Below are positions 8,865 to 16,314 of a DNA stretch of 64,000 nucleotides, piece after piece. The translations under genes and the position numbers were made by a program. The DNA lies in the NCBI RefSeq assembly GCF_012726235.1, contig NZ_JAASAH010000001.1:434001-498000 (forward strand), given 5' to 3'. Positions within the stretch are counted from its first letter, which is position 1; each line of letters starts with the position of its first letter. The notes under the pieces were generated by a model, which saw nothing but the letters and a program-made list of their open reading frames with translations, did no database searches and had not been told where the DNA came from. This stretch comes from Streptomyces sp. HNM0574 (GTDB lineage Bacteria > Actinomycetota > Actinomycetes > Streptomycetales > Streptomycetaceae).

Positions 8865-10070
8865 TCAGCCCTGGAAGCGGTACTCCTCCAGCAGGCGGCG
8901 GCCCACGATCATCTTCTGGATCTCGGCCGTCCCCTCGCCGATCAGCAGCATCGGCGCTTCGCGGTACAGCCGTTCGATCTCGTACTCCTTGGAGAAACCG
9001 TACCCGCCGTGGATGCGGAAAGCGTCCTCCACGACCTCCTTGCAGTACTCGGAGGCGAGATATTTGGCCATTCCGGCTTCCAGGTCGTTGCGCTGCCCGG
9101 AGTCCTTCTTCCGTGCGGCACCGACCATCAGGGCGTGCGCGGCCTCCACCTTGGTCGCCATCTCGGCCAACTTGAACTGGATGGCCTGGTGCTTGGCGAT
9201 GGGCTTGCCGAAAGTCTGCCGCTGCTGCGCGTAGTCGATGCCCAACTCGAAGGCACGCTGCGCGACTCCGCAGCCACGCGCGGCGACGTTCACGCGGCCG
9301 ACCTCGACGCCGTCCATCATCTGGTAGAAACCGCGCCCGGTTTCGCCGCCCAGCACACGGTCGGCCGGAATCCGCAGGCCGTCCATGACGAGCTCGGTGG
9401 TGTCGACGCCCTTGTAGCCCATCTTGTCGATCTTCCCGGGGATCGTGAGGCCCTTCCTGACCTCCCCGAAACCGGGCTCCTTCTCGACCAGGAACGTGGT
9501 CATCGACTTGTGCGGCGCGGTGCCCTCGGGATGCCCCTCGTCCGTCCGGCACAGCACCGCGACCAGCGTCGAGGAACCGCCGTTCGTCAGCCACATCTTC
9601 TGGCCGTCCAGGACGTACTCCTCGCCGTCCCGGACGCCCTTGGACGTGATCGCCGACACGTCCGAGCCGAGGCCCGGCTCCGACATCGAGAAGGCGCCGC
9701 GCACCTCGCCCGTCGCCATCCGCGGCAGGAAGTGGTCCTTCTGCTCCTGCGTGCCGTGCTGCTTGAGCATGTACGCCACGATGAAGTGCGTGTTGATGAT
9801 GCCCGAGACGCTCATCCAGCCGCGGGCGATCTCCTCCACACACAGCGCGTAGGTGAGCAACGACTCACCGAGGCCGCCGTACTCCTCCGGGATCATCAGC
9901 CCGAAGACGCCCAGCTCCTTCAGGCCCTCGACGATCTCCGTGGGGTACTCGTCCTTGTGCTCCAGGTCGGTGGCGACCGGGAGGATCTCCTTGTCGACGA
10001 AGTCGCGGACCGTGGCGAGGATCTCCCGCTGGATGTCCGTCAGCCCGTCCGTCTGCGCGAGGCGTCCCAT
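8865..10070 (-). CDS. mcd: acyl-CoA dehydrogenase, likely methylsuccinyl-CoA dehydrogenase
   Basis: A 401-residue flavoprotein with the standard acyl-CoA dehydrogenase layout: FGLMIPEEYGGLG in the N-terminal helical domain, AFSMSEPGLGSDVSAI in the middle beta domain, and LYREAPMLLIGEGTAEIQK near the C-terminus, where Glu379 matches the catalytic base. Its place after ccr, meaA, a lyase and a MaoC gene points to oxidation of methylsuccinyl-CoA to mesaconyl-CoA. From memory, the Rhodobacter enzyme is longer, about 550 residues, with an N-terminal extension this protein lacks. A short-chain substrate such as isobutyryl-CoA is therefore the main alternative. The ATG lies one base beyond the stop codon of the MaoC gene. 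Confidence 0.85.
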   Translation of the reverse strand: MGRLAQTDGLTDIQREILATVRDFVDKEILPVATDLEHKDEYPTEIVEGLKELGVFGLMIPEEYGGLGESLLTYALCVEEIARGWMSVSGIINTHFIVAYMLKQHGTQEQKDHFLPRMATGEVRGAFSMSEPGLGSDVSAITSKGVRDGEEYVLDGQKMWLTNGGSSTLVAVLCRTDEGHPEGTAPHKSMTTFLVEKEPGFGEVRKGLTIPGKIDKMGYKGVDTTELVMDGLRIPADRVLGGETGRGFYQMMDGVEVGRVNVAARGCGVAQRAFELGIDYAQQRQTFGKPIAKHQAIQFKLAEMATKVEAAHALMVGAARKKDSGQRNDLEAGMAKYLASEYCKEVVEDAFRIHGGYGFSKEYEIERLYREAPMLLIGEGTAEIQKMIVGRRLLEEYRFQG

Positions 10071-10071
10071 G

Positions 10072-10596
10072 TCACTTCCCGCCCTTCCGCGGGGGCTCGA
10101 CGAGCTCGGGACGTCCCGGCTGCTCCCCGCCGCGCTCCTTGACGTACGTCTGTGTCGGCACCATCACCTTGCGGCGGAAGACGCAGACGAGCGTGCCGTC
10201 CTGCTTGTAGCCCTTGGTCTCGACGTGCACCACGCCGCGGTCGCTCTTCGACTTCGACGGGGTCTTGTCCAGGACGGTCGTCTCGCCGTACAGGGTGTCC
10301 CCGTGGAAGGTCGGCGCGACGTGCTTGAGCGACTCGATCTCCAGGTTGGCTATCGCCTTGCCCGACACGTCCGGCACGGACATGCCCAGCAGCAGCGAGT
10401 AGATGTAGTTGCCGACGACGACGTTCCTGCCGAAGTCGGTGGTCTGCTCCGCGTAGTTGCTGTCCATGTGGAGCGGGTGGTGGTTCATGGTCAGCAGACA
10501 GAACAGGTGGTCGTCGTACTCGGTGACGGTCTTCCCCGGCCAGTGCCGGTACACGTCGCCGACCGTGAACTCCTCGTAGGTGCGGCCGAACTGCAT
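10072..10596 (-). CDS. mch: MaoC-like dehydratase, likely mesaconyl-CoA hydratase
   Basis: A 174-residue single hot-dog-fold protein that begins MQFGRTYEEFTVGDVYRHWP, as MaoC-like hydratases do. It contains HPLHMDSNYAEQTTDFGR, which includes the D-x-x-x-x-H-type active-site region, and AIANLEIESLKHVAPTFHGD. The expected reaction is hydration of mesaconyl-CoA to beta-methylmalyl-CoA. The Rhodobacter enzyme is about twice as long, with two fused hot-dog units, so this one would work as a dimer. The ATG at 10596 has GGAG seven bases upstream. The longer open frame into the lyase gene is a shadow. Confidence 0.83.
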   Translation of the reverse strand: MQFGRTYEEFTVGDVYRHWPGKTVTEYDDHLFCLLTMNHHPLHMDSNYAEQTTDFGRNVVVGNYIYSLLLGMSVPDVSGKAIANLEIESLKHVAPTFHGDTLYGETTVLDKTPSKSKSDRGVVHVETKGYKQDGTLVCVFRRKVMVPTQTYVKERGGEQPGRPELVEPPRKGGK

Positions 10597-10646
10597 GGTG
10601 CGACTCCGTAGGGTGCGAAGCGCGCGGGCACTCCCGCGCGGCGGGC

Positions 10647-11615
10647 TCAGGACTGCGGGGGCTCGAAGACGGAGGTGCGCTTCATGCCGGCCGCGCGCCC
10701 CTTGCCGGAGACGACCAGCGCCATCTTGCGGCTCGCCTCGTCGATCATCTCGTCGCCGAGCATCGCCGAACCCTTCTTGCCGCCCTCCTCCGAGGTGAAG
10801 TACTCGTAGGCGTCGAGGATCAGCTCGGCGTGGTCGTAGTCCTCCTGGGACGGCGAGAAGATCTCGTTCGAGGCCTCGACCTGTCCGGGGTGCAGCACCC
10901 ACTTGCCGTCGAAGCCGAGCGCCGCGGCGCGCTGCGCGACCTCGCGGTAGCCGTCGACGTTCTTGATCTGCAGGTACGGGCCGTCGATCGCCTGGAGGTC
11001 GTGCGTACGGGCCGCCATCAGGATGCGCATCAGGATGTAGTGGTACGCGTCCGCCGGGTAGCCGGGCGGCTGCTCGCCGACGACCAGGGACTTCATGTTG
11101 ATGGACGCCATGAAGTCGGCCGGGCCGAAGATGATCGTCTCCAGCCGCGGCGAGGCACCGGCGATCGCGTCGACGTTGACCAGGCCCTTGGCGTTCTCGA
11201 TCTGCGCCTCGATGCCGATCCGGCCCGGCTCGAAGCCCATCGTCGTCTCGATCTGGGTCAGCAGCAGGTCCAGGGCCTGCACCTGCTGCGCGTCCTGCAC
11301 CTTCGGCAGCATGATGCAGTCCAGGTTCTGGCCCGCGCCCTCGACGACGGTGATCACGTCGCGGTAAGTCCAGTGCGTCGTCCAGTCGTTGACCCGGACC
11401 ACGCGCGTCTTGCCCGTCCAGTCGCCCTCGTTGAGGAACTTGACGATGGTGTGCCGCGCGTCCGGCTTCGCCAGCGGGGCGCAGGCGTCCTCCAGGTCCA
11501 GGAAGACCTGGTCGGCGGGGAGGCCCTGGGCCTTCTCCAGGAAGCGCGGGTTGCTGCCCGGCACGGCCAGGCAGGAACGGCGCGGGCGAAGGCGGTTGAC
11601 GTGCTGCTCGGTCAT
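10647..11615 (-). CDS. mcl1: HpcH/HpaI-family CoA-ester lyase, likely malyl-CoA/beta-methylmalyl-CoA lyase
   Basis: A 322-residue TIM-barrel lyase of the citrate-lyase beta-subunit type. Visible motifs are SCLAVPGSNPRFLEKAQ, VFLDLEDACAP (metal-binding acid), TRVVRVNDW, IMLPKV, GIEAQIENAKGL and IIFGPADFMAS. In the ethylmalonyl-CoA pathway it would split beta-methylmalyl-CoA into glyoxylate and propionyl-CoA and might also act on malyl-CoA. Its ATG overlaps the meaA stop codon as ATGA, so translation is probably coupled. The specific substrate is inferred from the neighbours. Confidence 0.87.
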   Translation of the reverse strand: MTEQHVNRLRPRRSCLAVPGSNPRFLEKAQGLPADQVFLDLEDACAPLAKPDARHTIVKFLNEGDWTGKTRVVRVNDWTTHWTYRDVITVVEGAGQNLDCIMLPKVQDAQQVQALDLLLTQIETTMGFEPGRIGIEAQIENAKGLVNVDAIAGASPRLETIIFGPADFMASINMKSLVVGEQPPGYPADAYHYILMRILMAARTHDLQAIDGPYLQIKNVDGYREVAQRAAALGFDGKWVLHPGQVEASNEIFSPSQEDYDHAELILDAYEYFTSEEGGKKGSAMLGDEMIDEASRKMALVVSGKGRAAGMKRTSVFEPPQS

Positions 11616-13663
11616 GCGGGGACCTCCAGGGGATCGAGCGTGTTCGCGGTGCGGATCTCGTCGACGATACGGCCGATGATCTCCGTGATGCCGAAGTCCT
11701 TCGGCGTGAAGACCGCGGCGACACCCGCGGCGCGCAGCGCCCGGGCGTCCGCGGACGGGATGATGCCGCCGACGATGACGGGCACGTCGTCCGCGCCCGC
11801 CCGCCGCAGCCTCTCCAGGACGTCCGGCACCAGCTCGGCGTGCGAGCCGGAGAGGATGGACAGGCCCACGCAGTGGACGTCCTCGGCGAGGGCCGCCGAG
11901 GAGATCTCCTCAGGGGTGAGCCGGATGCCCTGGTAGACCACCTCGAAGCCCGCGTCGCGGGCCCGGACGGCGATCTGTTCGGCGCCGTTGCTGTGCCCGT
12001 CGAGCCCGGGCTTGCCCACCAGCAGCCGCAGCTTGCCGACGCCCAGCTCCTTCGCCGTGTGGTCGACCTTGCGGCGCACCTCGGCGAGCGTCGAGCCCGC
12101 CTCTGCCGGCACCGCGACAGGCGCGCCGCTCACGCCGGTCGGCGCCCGGAACTCGCCGAACACCTCGCGCAGCGCGCCCGCCCACTCGCCGGTGGTGACG
12201 CCGGCGCGGGCGCACTCCAGCGTGGCCGCCATCAGGTTCTCCTCGGAGGCCGCCGCCTCCTTCAGCCGGTCCAGCGCCTGGGCCGCGCTCGGGAAGAGGG
12301 CCGGATCGCCCTCGCCCTGCCGCCAGAACGGCTCGTCCCGGCTGCGCCGCCACCCGCCGACGGCCTCGGTGACGCGCGCTTCGTTCGCCGGGTCGACGGT
12401 CTGGATCGCGGTGTCCAGGTCGGCGGTGAGCGGGTTCGGCTCGGTCGACTCGAAGCAGTTGACGCCGATGATGCGGTCCTCGCCCGACTCGATCCGCGCC
12501 CGCCGCTCCGCGTGCGAGGCGACCAGCTGCGACTTCAGGTAGCCGGACTCGACGGCCGCCATCGCGCCGCCCATCTCCTCGATCCGGCCGATCTCCGCGA
12601 AGGCCGCGTCGACCAGCTCGGTGACCTTCTCCTCGACCACGTGCGAGCCGTCGAACAGGTCGCCGTACTCCAGCAGGTCGCTCTCGTGCGCCAGCACCTG
12701 CTGGATGCGCAGCGACCACTGCTGGTCCCAGGGGCGCGGCAGGCCCAGGGCCTCGTTCCAGGCCGGGAGTTGGACGGCGCGGGCGCGCGCGTCCTTGGAC
12801 AGCGTGACGGCGAGCATCTCCAGCACGATGCGCTGCACGTTGTTCTCCGGCTGCGCCTCGGTCAGGCCGAGCGAGTTGACCTGGACCCCGTAGCGGAAGC
12901 GGCGCTGCTTCGGGTTCTCGATCCCGTACCGCTCCCGCGTGATCCGGTCCCAGATGCGGGTGAAGGCCCGCATCTTGCACATCTCCTCGACGAAGCGGAC
13001 GCCCGCGTTCACGAAGAACGAGATCCGCGCGACGACGTCGCCCATCCGCTCCGGCGGCACCTGCCCCGAGTCACGGACGGCGTCCAGCACGGAGATCGCG
13101 GTGCTCATGGCGTACGCGATCTCCTGCACCGGCGTGGCCCCGGCCTCCTGCAGGTGGTAGCTGCAGATGTTGATCGGGTTCCACTTGGGGATGTGCGCGA
13201 CGGTGTACGCGATCATGTCCGTCGTGAGCCGGAGCGAGGGACCCGGCGGGAACACGTGCGTCCCGCGCGAGAGGTACTCCTTGACGATGTCGTTCTGCGT
13301 GGTCCCGGCCAGCTGCGTGATGTCCGCGCCCTGCTCCTCCGCGACCACCTGGTACAGCGCCAGCATCCACATGGCGGTGGCGTTGATGGTCATGGAGGTG
13401 TTCATCTGCTCCAGCGGGATGTCCTCGAACAGCCGCCGCATGTCCCCGAGATGGGAGACCGGCACCCCGACCCGGCCGACCTCGCCGCGGGCGAGGACGT
13501 GGTCCGGGTCGTAGCCGGTCTGCGTCGGCAGGTCGAAGGCCACGGACAGCCCCGTCTGCCCCTTGGCGAGATTCCGCCGGTACAGCTCGTTGGATGCCTC
13601 GGCGGTGCTGTGGCCCGCGTACGTCCGCATCAGCCACGGACGGTCCCTGTTCCGCTCCGTCAT
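11612..13663 (-). CDS. meaA: B12-dependent acyl-CoA mutase MeaA (ethylmalonyl-CoA mutase)
   Basis: A 683-residue protein with the methylmalonyl-CoA mutase fold in one chain. The N-terminal barrel starts MTERNRDRPWLMRTYAGHS and includes GLSVAFDLPTQTGYDPDH, NTSMTINATAMWMLALY and WNPINICSYHLQEAGATPVQ. The C-terminal cobalamin domain carries GKPGLDGHSNGAEQ (the D-x-H-x-x-G motif) and later GLSILSGSHAEL and VIVGGIIP. It rearranges (2R)-ethylmalonyl-CoA to methylsuccinyl-CoA using adenosylcobalamin. The start is placed at 13663 rather than the longer frame, because the first 19 residues of that frame overlap ccr. It follows the ccr stop codon by ten bases. Confidence 0.94.
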   Translation of the reverse strand: MTERNRDRPWLMRTYAGHSTAEASNELYRRNLAKGQTGLSVAFDLPTQTGYDPDHVLARGEVGRVGVPVSHLGDMRRLFEDIPLEQMNTSMTINATAMWMLALYQVVAEEQGADITQLAGTTQNDIVKEYLSRGTHVFPPGPSLRLTTDMIAYTVAHIPKWNPINICSYHLQEAGATPVQEIAYAMSTAISVLDAVRDSGQVPPERMGDVVARISFFVNAGVRFVEEMCKMRAFTRIWDRITRERYGIENPKQRRFRYGVQVNSLGLTEAQPENNVQRIVLEMLAVTLSKDARARAVQLPAWNEALGLPRPWDQQWSLRIQQVLAHESDLLEYGDLFDGSHVVEEKVTELVDAAFAEIGRIEEMGGAMAAVESGYLKSQLVASHAERRARIESGEDRIIGVNCFESTEPNPLTADLDTAIQTVDPANEARVTEAVGGWRRSRDEPFWRQGEGDPALFPSAAQALDRLKEAAASEENLMAATLECARAGVTTGEWAGALREVFGEFRAPTGVSGAPVAVPAEAGSTLAEVRRKVDHTAKELGVGKLRLLVGKPGLDGHSNGAEQIAVRARDAGFEVVYQGIRLTPEEISSAALAEDVHCVGLSILSGSHAELVPDVLERLRRAGADDVPVIVGGIIPSADARALRAAGVAAVFTPKDFGITEIIGRIVDEIRTANTLDPLEVPA

Positions 13664-13673
13664 CAGGCGTCTC

Positions 13674-15071
13674 TCACACGTTCCGGCTGGGCTGGCTGGT
13701 CCGCTCGCCTTCGGCTTCACGGAACAGGTTGATGGAGTCGAGGTGCCGGGCGCGCTTCTCGTGGTCGCGGACGCCCATGCCCTCCTCGGGGGCGAGGGCG
13801 AGGACGCCGACCTTGCCCTGGTGCAGGTTGCGGTGGACGTCGTGGGCCGCCTGCCCGGTCTCCTCCAGGCGGTAGGTCTTCGACAGGGTGGGGTGGATCT
13901 TGCCCTTGTCGATGAGGCGGTTGGCCTCCCACGCCTCGCGGTAGTTGGCGAAGTGCGAGCCCACGATCCGCTTCAGCGACATCCACAGGTAGCGGTTGTC
14001 GTACTGGTGCTGGTAGCCGGAGGTGGAGGCGCAGGTGACGATGGTGCCGCCCTTGCGGGTGACGTAGACGCTCGCGCCGAAGGTCTCGCGGCCGGGGTGC
14101 TCGAAGACGATGTCGACGTCCTCGCCGCCGGTGAGTTCGCGGATGCGCTTGCCGAAGCGCTTCCACTCCCGCGGGTCCTGGTTGTGCTCGTCCTTCCAGA
14201 AGCGGTAGCCCTCGGCCTTGCGGTCGATGATCGCCTCGGCGCCCATCTTCCGGCAGATCTCCGCCTTGTCCTCGCTGGAGACGACGCAGATCGGGTTGGC
14301 GCCGCCGGCCAGCGCGAACTGCGTGGCGTAGGAGCCGAGTCCGCCGCTGGCGCCCCAGATGAGGACGTTGTCGCCCTGCTTCATGCCCGCGCCGTTGCCG
14401 GAGACGAGCTGCCGGTAGGCGGTGGAGTTGACCAGCCCGGGCGCCGCCGACTCCTCCCAGCTGAGGTGCTTGGGCTTGGGCATCAGCTGGTTGGACTTCA
14501 CCAGCGCGATCTCGGCGAGCCCGCCGAAGTTGGTCTCGAAGCCCCAGATGCGCTGCTCGGGGTCGAGCATCGTGTCGTTGTGCCCGTCGGCGCTCTCCAG
14601 CTCGACCGAGAGGCAGTGCGCGACGACCTCGTCGCCCGGCTTCCAGGAGTTGACGCCCGGGCCGGTGCGCAGCACGACGCCGGAGAGGTCGGAGCCGATG
14701 ACGTGGTACGGCAGGTCGTGCCGGGCGGTGAGCGGCGAGAGCTTCCCGTAGCGCTCCAGGAAGCTGAAGGTGGAGACCGGCTCGAAGAGCGAGGTCCACA
14801 CCGAGTTGTAGTTGACCGAGGAGGCCATCACGGCCACCAGGGCTTCGCCCGGGCCGAGTTCGGGGACCGGCACCTCGTCCAGGTGCAGCGACTTGCGCGG
14901 GTCCTTGTCGCGCGAGTCGAGCCCGTCGAACATGCCGGCCTCGTCCTTGTGGACGGTCACCGCGCGGTACGACTCCGGGAGGGGAAGGTTCGCGAAGTCG
15001 TCTGCGGTCACGGCGGGGGAGCCGTTGTCGTGTGCTGTGGACGCGAGAACCGCGTCGAGGATCTGGTTCAC
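13674..15071 (-). CDS. ccrA: crotonyl-CoA carboxylase/reductase
   Basis: A 465-residue medium-chain dehydrogenase/reductase. LPYHVIGSDLSGVVLRTGPG and NSWKPGDEVVAHCLS are typical of the N-terminal catalytic domain. The nucleotide-binding fold shows DNVLIWGASGGLGSYATQFA, and the crotonyl-CoA-specific features include FVEHP-like VFEHPGRETFGASVY and HFANYREAWEANRLI. It reduces crotonyl-CoA with NADPH and fixes CO2 to give ethylmalonyl-CoA, the committed step of the pathway and a source of polyketide extender units. The GTG start at 15071 is chosen because a perfect GGAGG lies six bases upstream. It heads the operon. Confidence 0.95.
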   Translation of the reverse strand: MNQILDAVLASTAHDNGSPAVTADDFANLPLPESYRAVTVHKDEAGMFDGLDSRDKDPRKSLHLDEVPVPELGPGEALVAVMASSVNYNSVWTSLFEPVSTFSFLERYGKLSPLTARHDLPYHVIGSDLSGVVLRTGPGVNSWKPGDEVVAHCLSVELESADGHNDTMLDPEQRIWGFETNFGGLAEIALVKSNQLMPKPKHLSWEESAAPGLVNSTAYRQLVSGNGAGMKQGDNVLIWGASGGLGSYATQFALAGGANPICVVSSEDKAEICRKMGAEAIIDRKAEGYRFWKDEHNQDPREWKRFGKRIRELTGGEDVDIVFEHPGRETFGASVYVTRKGGTIVTCASTSGYQHQYDNRYLWMSLKRIVGSHFANYREAWEANRLIDKGKIHPTLSKTYRLEETGQAAHDVHRNLHQGKVGVLALAPEEGMGVRDHEKRARHLDSINLFREAEGERTSQPSRNV

Positions 15072-15255
15072 GGATTGCCTCCGGCGAAGCGCGATGAGGG
15101 AAGACGCTTGAGGGTGTCGTCGGTGCTGAGGCAGTGCCGTCGGTCCGGCGGACTGTGCGGTACGGCAGCGCTGGTGAGCGCGGGAGGTGCCTGTGACGCA
15201 GGCGTCCGGTCGCACACGGAGATCGCTCCGCGGGGACAGCGCCCGGACTGACGTC

Positions 15256-15297
15256 AACGTATGACACCCTGTGCCAGTCGACAAGGCACTGCGTGCC
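15256..15297 (-). promoter_or_regulatory. candidate promoter and small palindrome upstream of ccr
   Basis: Read on the minus strand, TTGTCG (15284-15279), a 17-base spacer and TACGTT (15261-15256) form a good match to a housekeeping promoter, about 185 bases before the ccr GTG. Just upstream of the -35 lies the palindrome GGCACTGCGTGCC (15285-15297), a possible operator. Further palindromic half-sites (CTCAGTTGTGAG, CATCTCAGATG) follow near 15,309-15,337. The nearby TetR protein is the obvious candidate ligand. All of this is pattern-based. Confidence 0.5.
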
Positions 15298-15393
15298 AAA
15301 AACTTGTCTCAGTTGTGAGCGTCACATCTCAGATGAGCGATGATCGATCGTGTGGTCCCGCGAACCGGGCGGAATCCCCGCATACGGAAACAC

Positions 15394-15430
15394 CTCCGCC
15401 CGGCGGCAACTCGGTTGCCGCCGGGCGGAG
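15394..15430 (-). terminator. hairpin terminator after the tetR gene
   Basis: A perfect 17-bp stem, CTCCGCCCGGCGGCAAC (15394-15410) with its complement at 15414-15430 and the loop TCG, 18 bases beyond the stop codon of the TetR gene. It separates that gene from the ccr promoter. Confidence 0.85.
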
Positions 15431-15448
15431 TTCGTCAGGAGCGGGCCG

Positions 15449-16228
15449 TCAGCCGTCGCGGTGGATGGCCTGCTCGATGGTGCGCATGATCTCGTCCAGC
15501 GGCGCGTCCGTACGGGCCACCGTGACCAGCACCTCGCCCTCCCGCGAGGCCGAGGCGGCGGACCGCTCGCCGGCCGGACGGTTCGCGCCGAAGCCCGTGC
15601 CGAAGGTGCGTCGCACGATCGCGAACGCCTGGTCCAGCTGGGCCTCCACGTCGCCCACGCCGCCGCCGCGCAGCCAGCGCCGCAGCACGTGGTTGTGCGC
15701 GGTGACCACGGCCGAGGCGGCGACCTCGGCCAGCAGCGGCTCGTCGAAGTCGCTCCCGGCCTCGCGGTGCGCCGCCTCGTCGAAGTGCCCCAGCAGATAG
15801 CGCGTGAACAGCCGCTCGTACCGGGCGACCGAGGCGATCTCCCGCTCCCGCAGCGCGGGGACCTCACGCGTCAGCTTGTACCGCTCGACGCTGCCCTGCG
15901 GTGACGATGCGTACATCTTCATCACCTCTTTGATCCCCCGGCAGACGGTGTCCAGCGGGTTCTCGTGCGCGGGGGCCGCGTCCAGCACGGCCTGGGCGCG
16001 CACCAGGGTGTCGTCGTGGTCGGGGAAGATCGCCTCTTCCTTGGAGCGGTAGTGCCGGAAGAACGTCCGCCGCGCGACCCCGGCCGTCGCCGCGATCTCG
16101 TCGACCGTCGTCGCCTCGTAGCCCTTCGTGGCGAAGAGCTCCATGGCGGCGGCGGCCAACTCCCTGCGCATCCGGAGACGCTGGGAGGACGCGGCTGACG
16201 TGCGGGAAGGCTTTACGGGCTCGGACAT
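15449..16228 (-). CDS. TetR/AcrR family regulator next to ccr
   Basis: A 259-residue regulator. The N-terminal domain contains RRELAAAAMELFATKGYEAT and TVDEIAATAGVARRTFFRHY followed by RSKEEAIF, the standard three-helix TetR DNA-binding unit at about residues 20-70. The rest is a helical ligand or dimer domain with no recognised subfamily. It lies between a 3-hydroxyacyl-CoA dehydrogenase gene and ccr, all on the minus strand, which suggests control of crotonyl- and ethylmalonyl-CoA metabolism. The ATG at 16228 (MSEPVKPSRTS) is preferred over the longer upstream frame. The ligand is unknown. Confidence 0.88.
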   Translation of the reverse strand: MSEPVKPSRTSAASSQRLRMRRELAAAAMELFATKGYEATTVDEIAATAGVARRTFFRHYRSKEEAIFPDHDDTLVRAQAVLDAAPAHENPLDTVCRGIKEVMKMYASSPQGSVERYKLTREVPALREREIASVARYERLFTRYLLGHFDEAAHREAGSDFDEPLLAEVAASAVVTAHNHVLRRWLRGGGVGDVEAQLDQAFAIVRRTFGTGFGANRPAGERSAASASREGEVLVTVARTDAPLDEIMRTIEQAIHRDG

Positions 16229-16314
16229 GTGGTGAACGTTACACGCCGTGACGGACTCGGGGGGCGGGCAGTCCTCGGAAGGCTCCAGCAGCCCGCCCCA
16301 CCGGGCGTGGGACG

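Noticed and set aside
13664..13720. Longer start for meaA
   Set aside because: The extra 19 residues overlap the end of ccr and lack homology; the ATG at 13663 begins the standard MTERNRDRPWL sequence.
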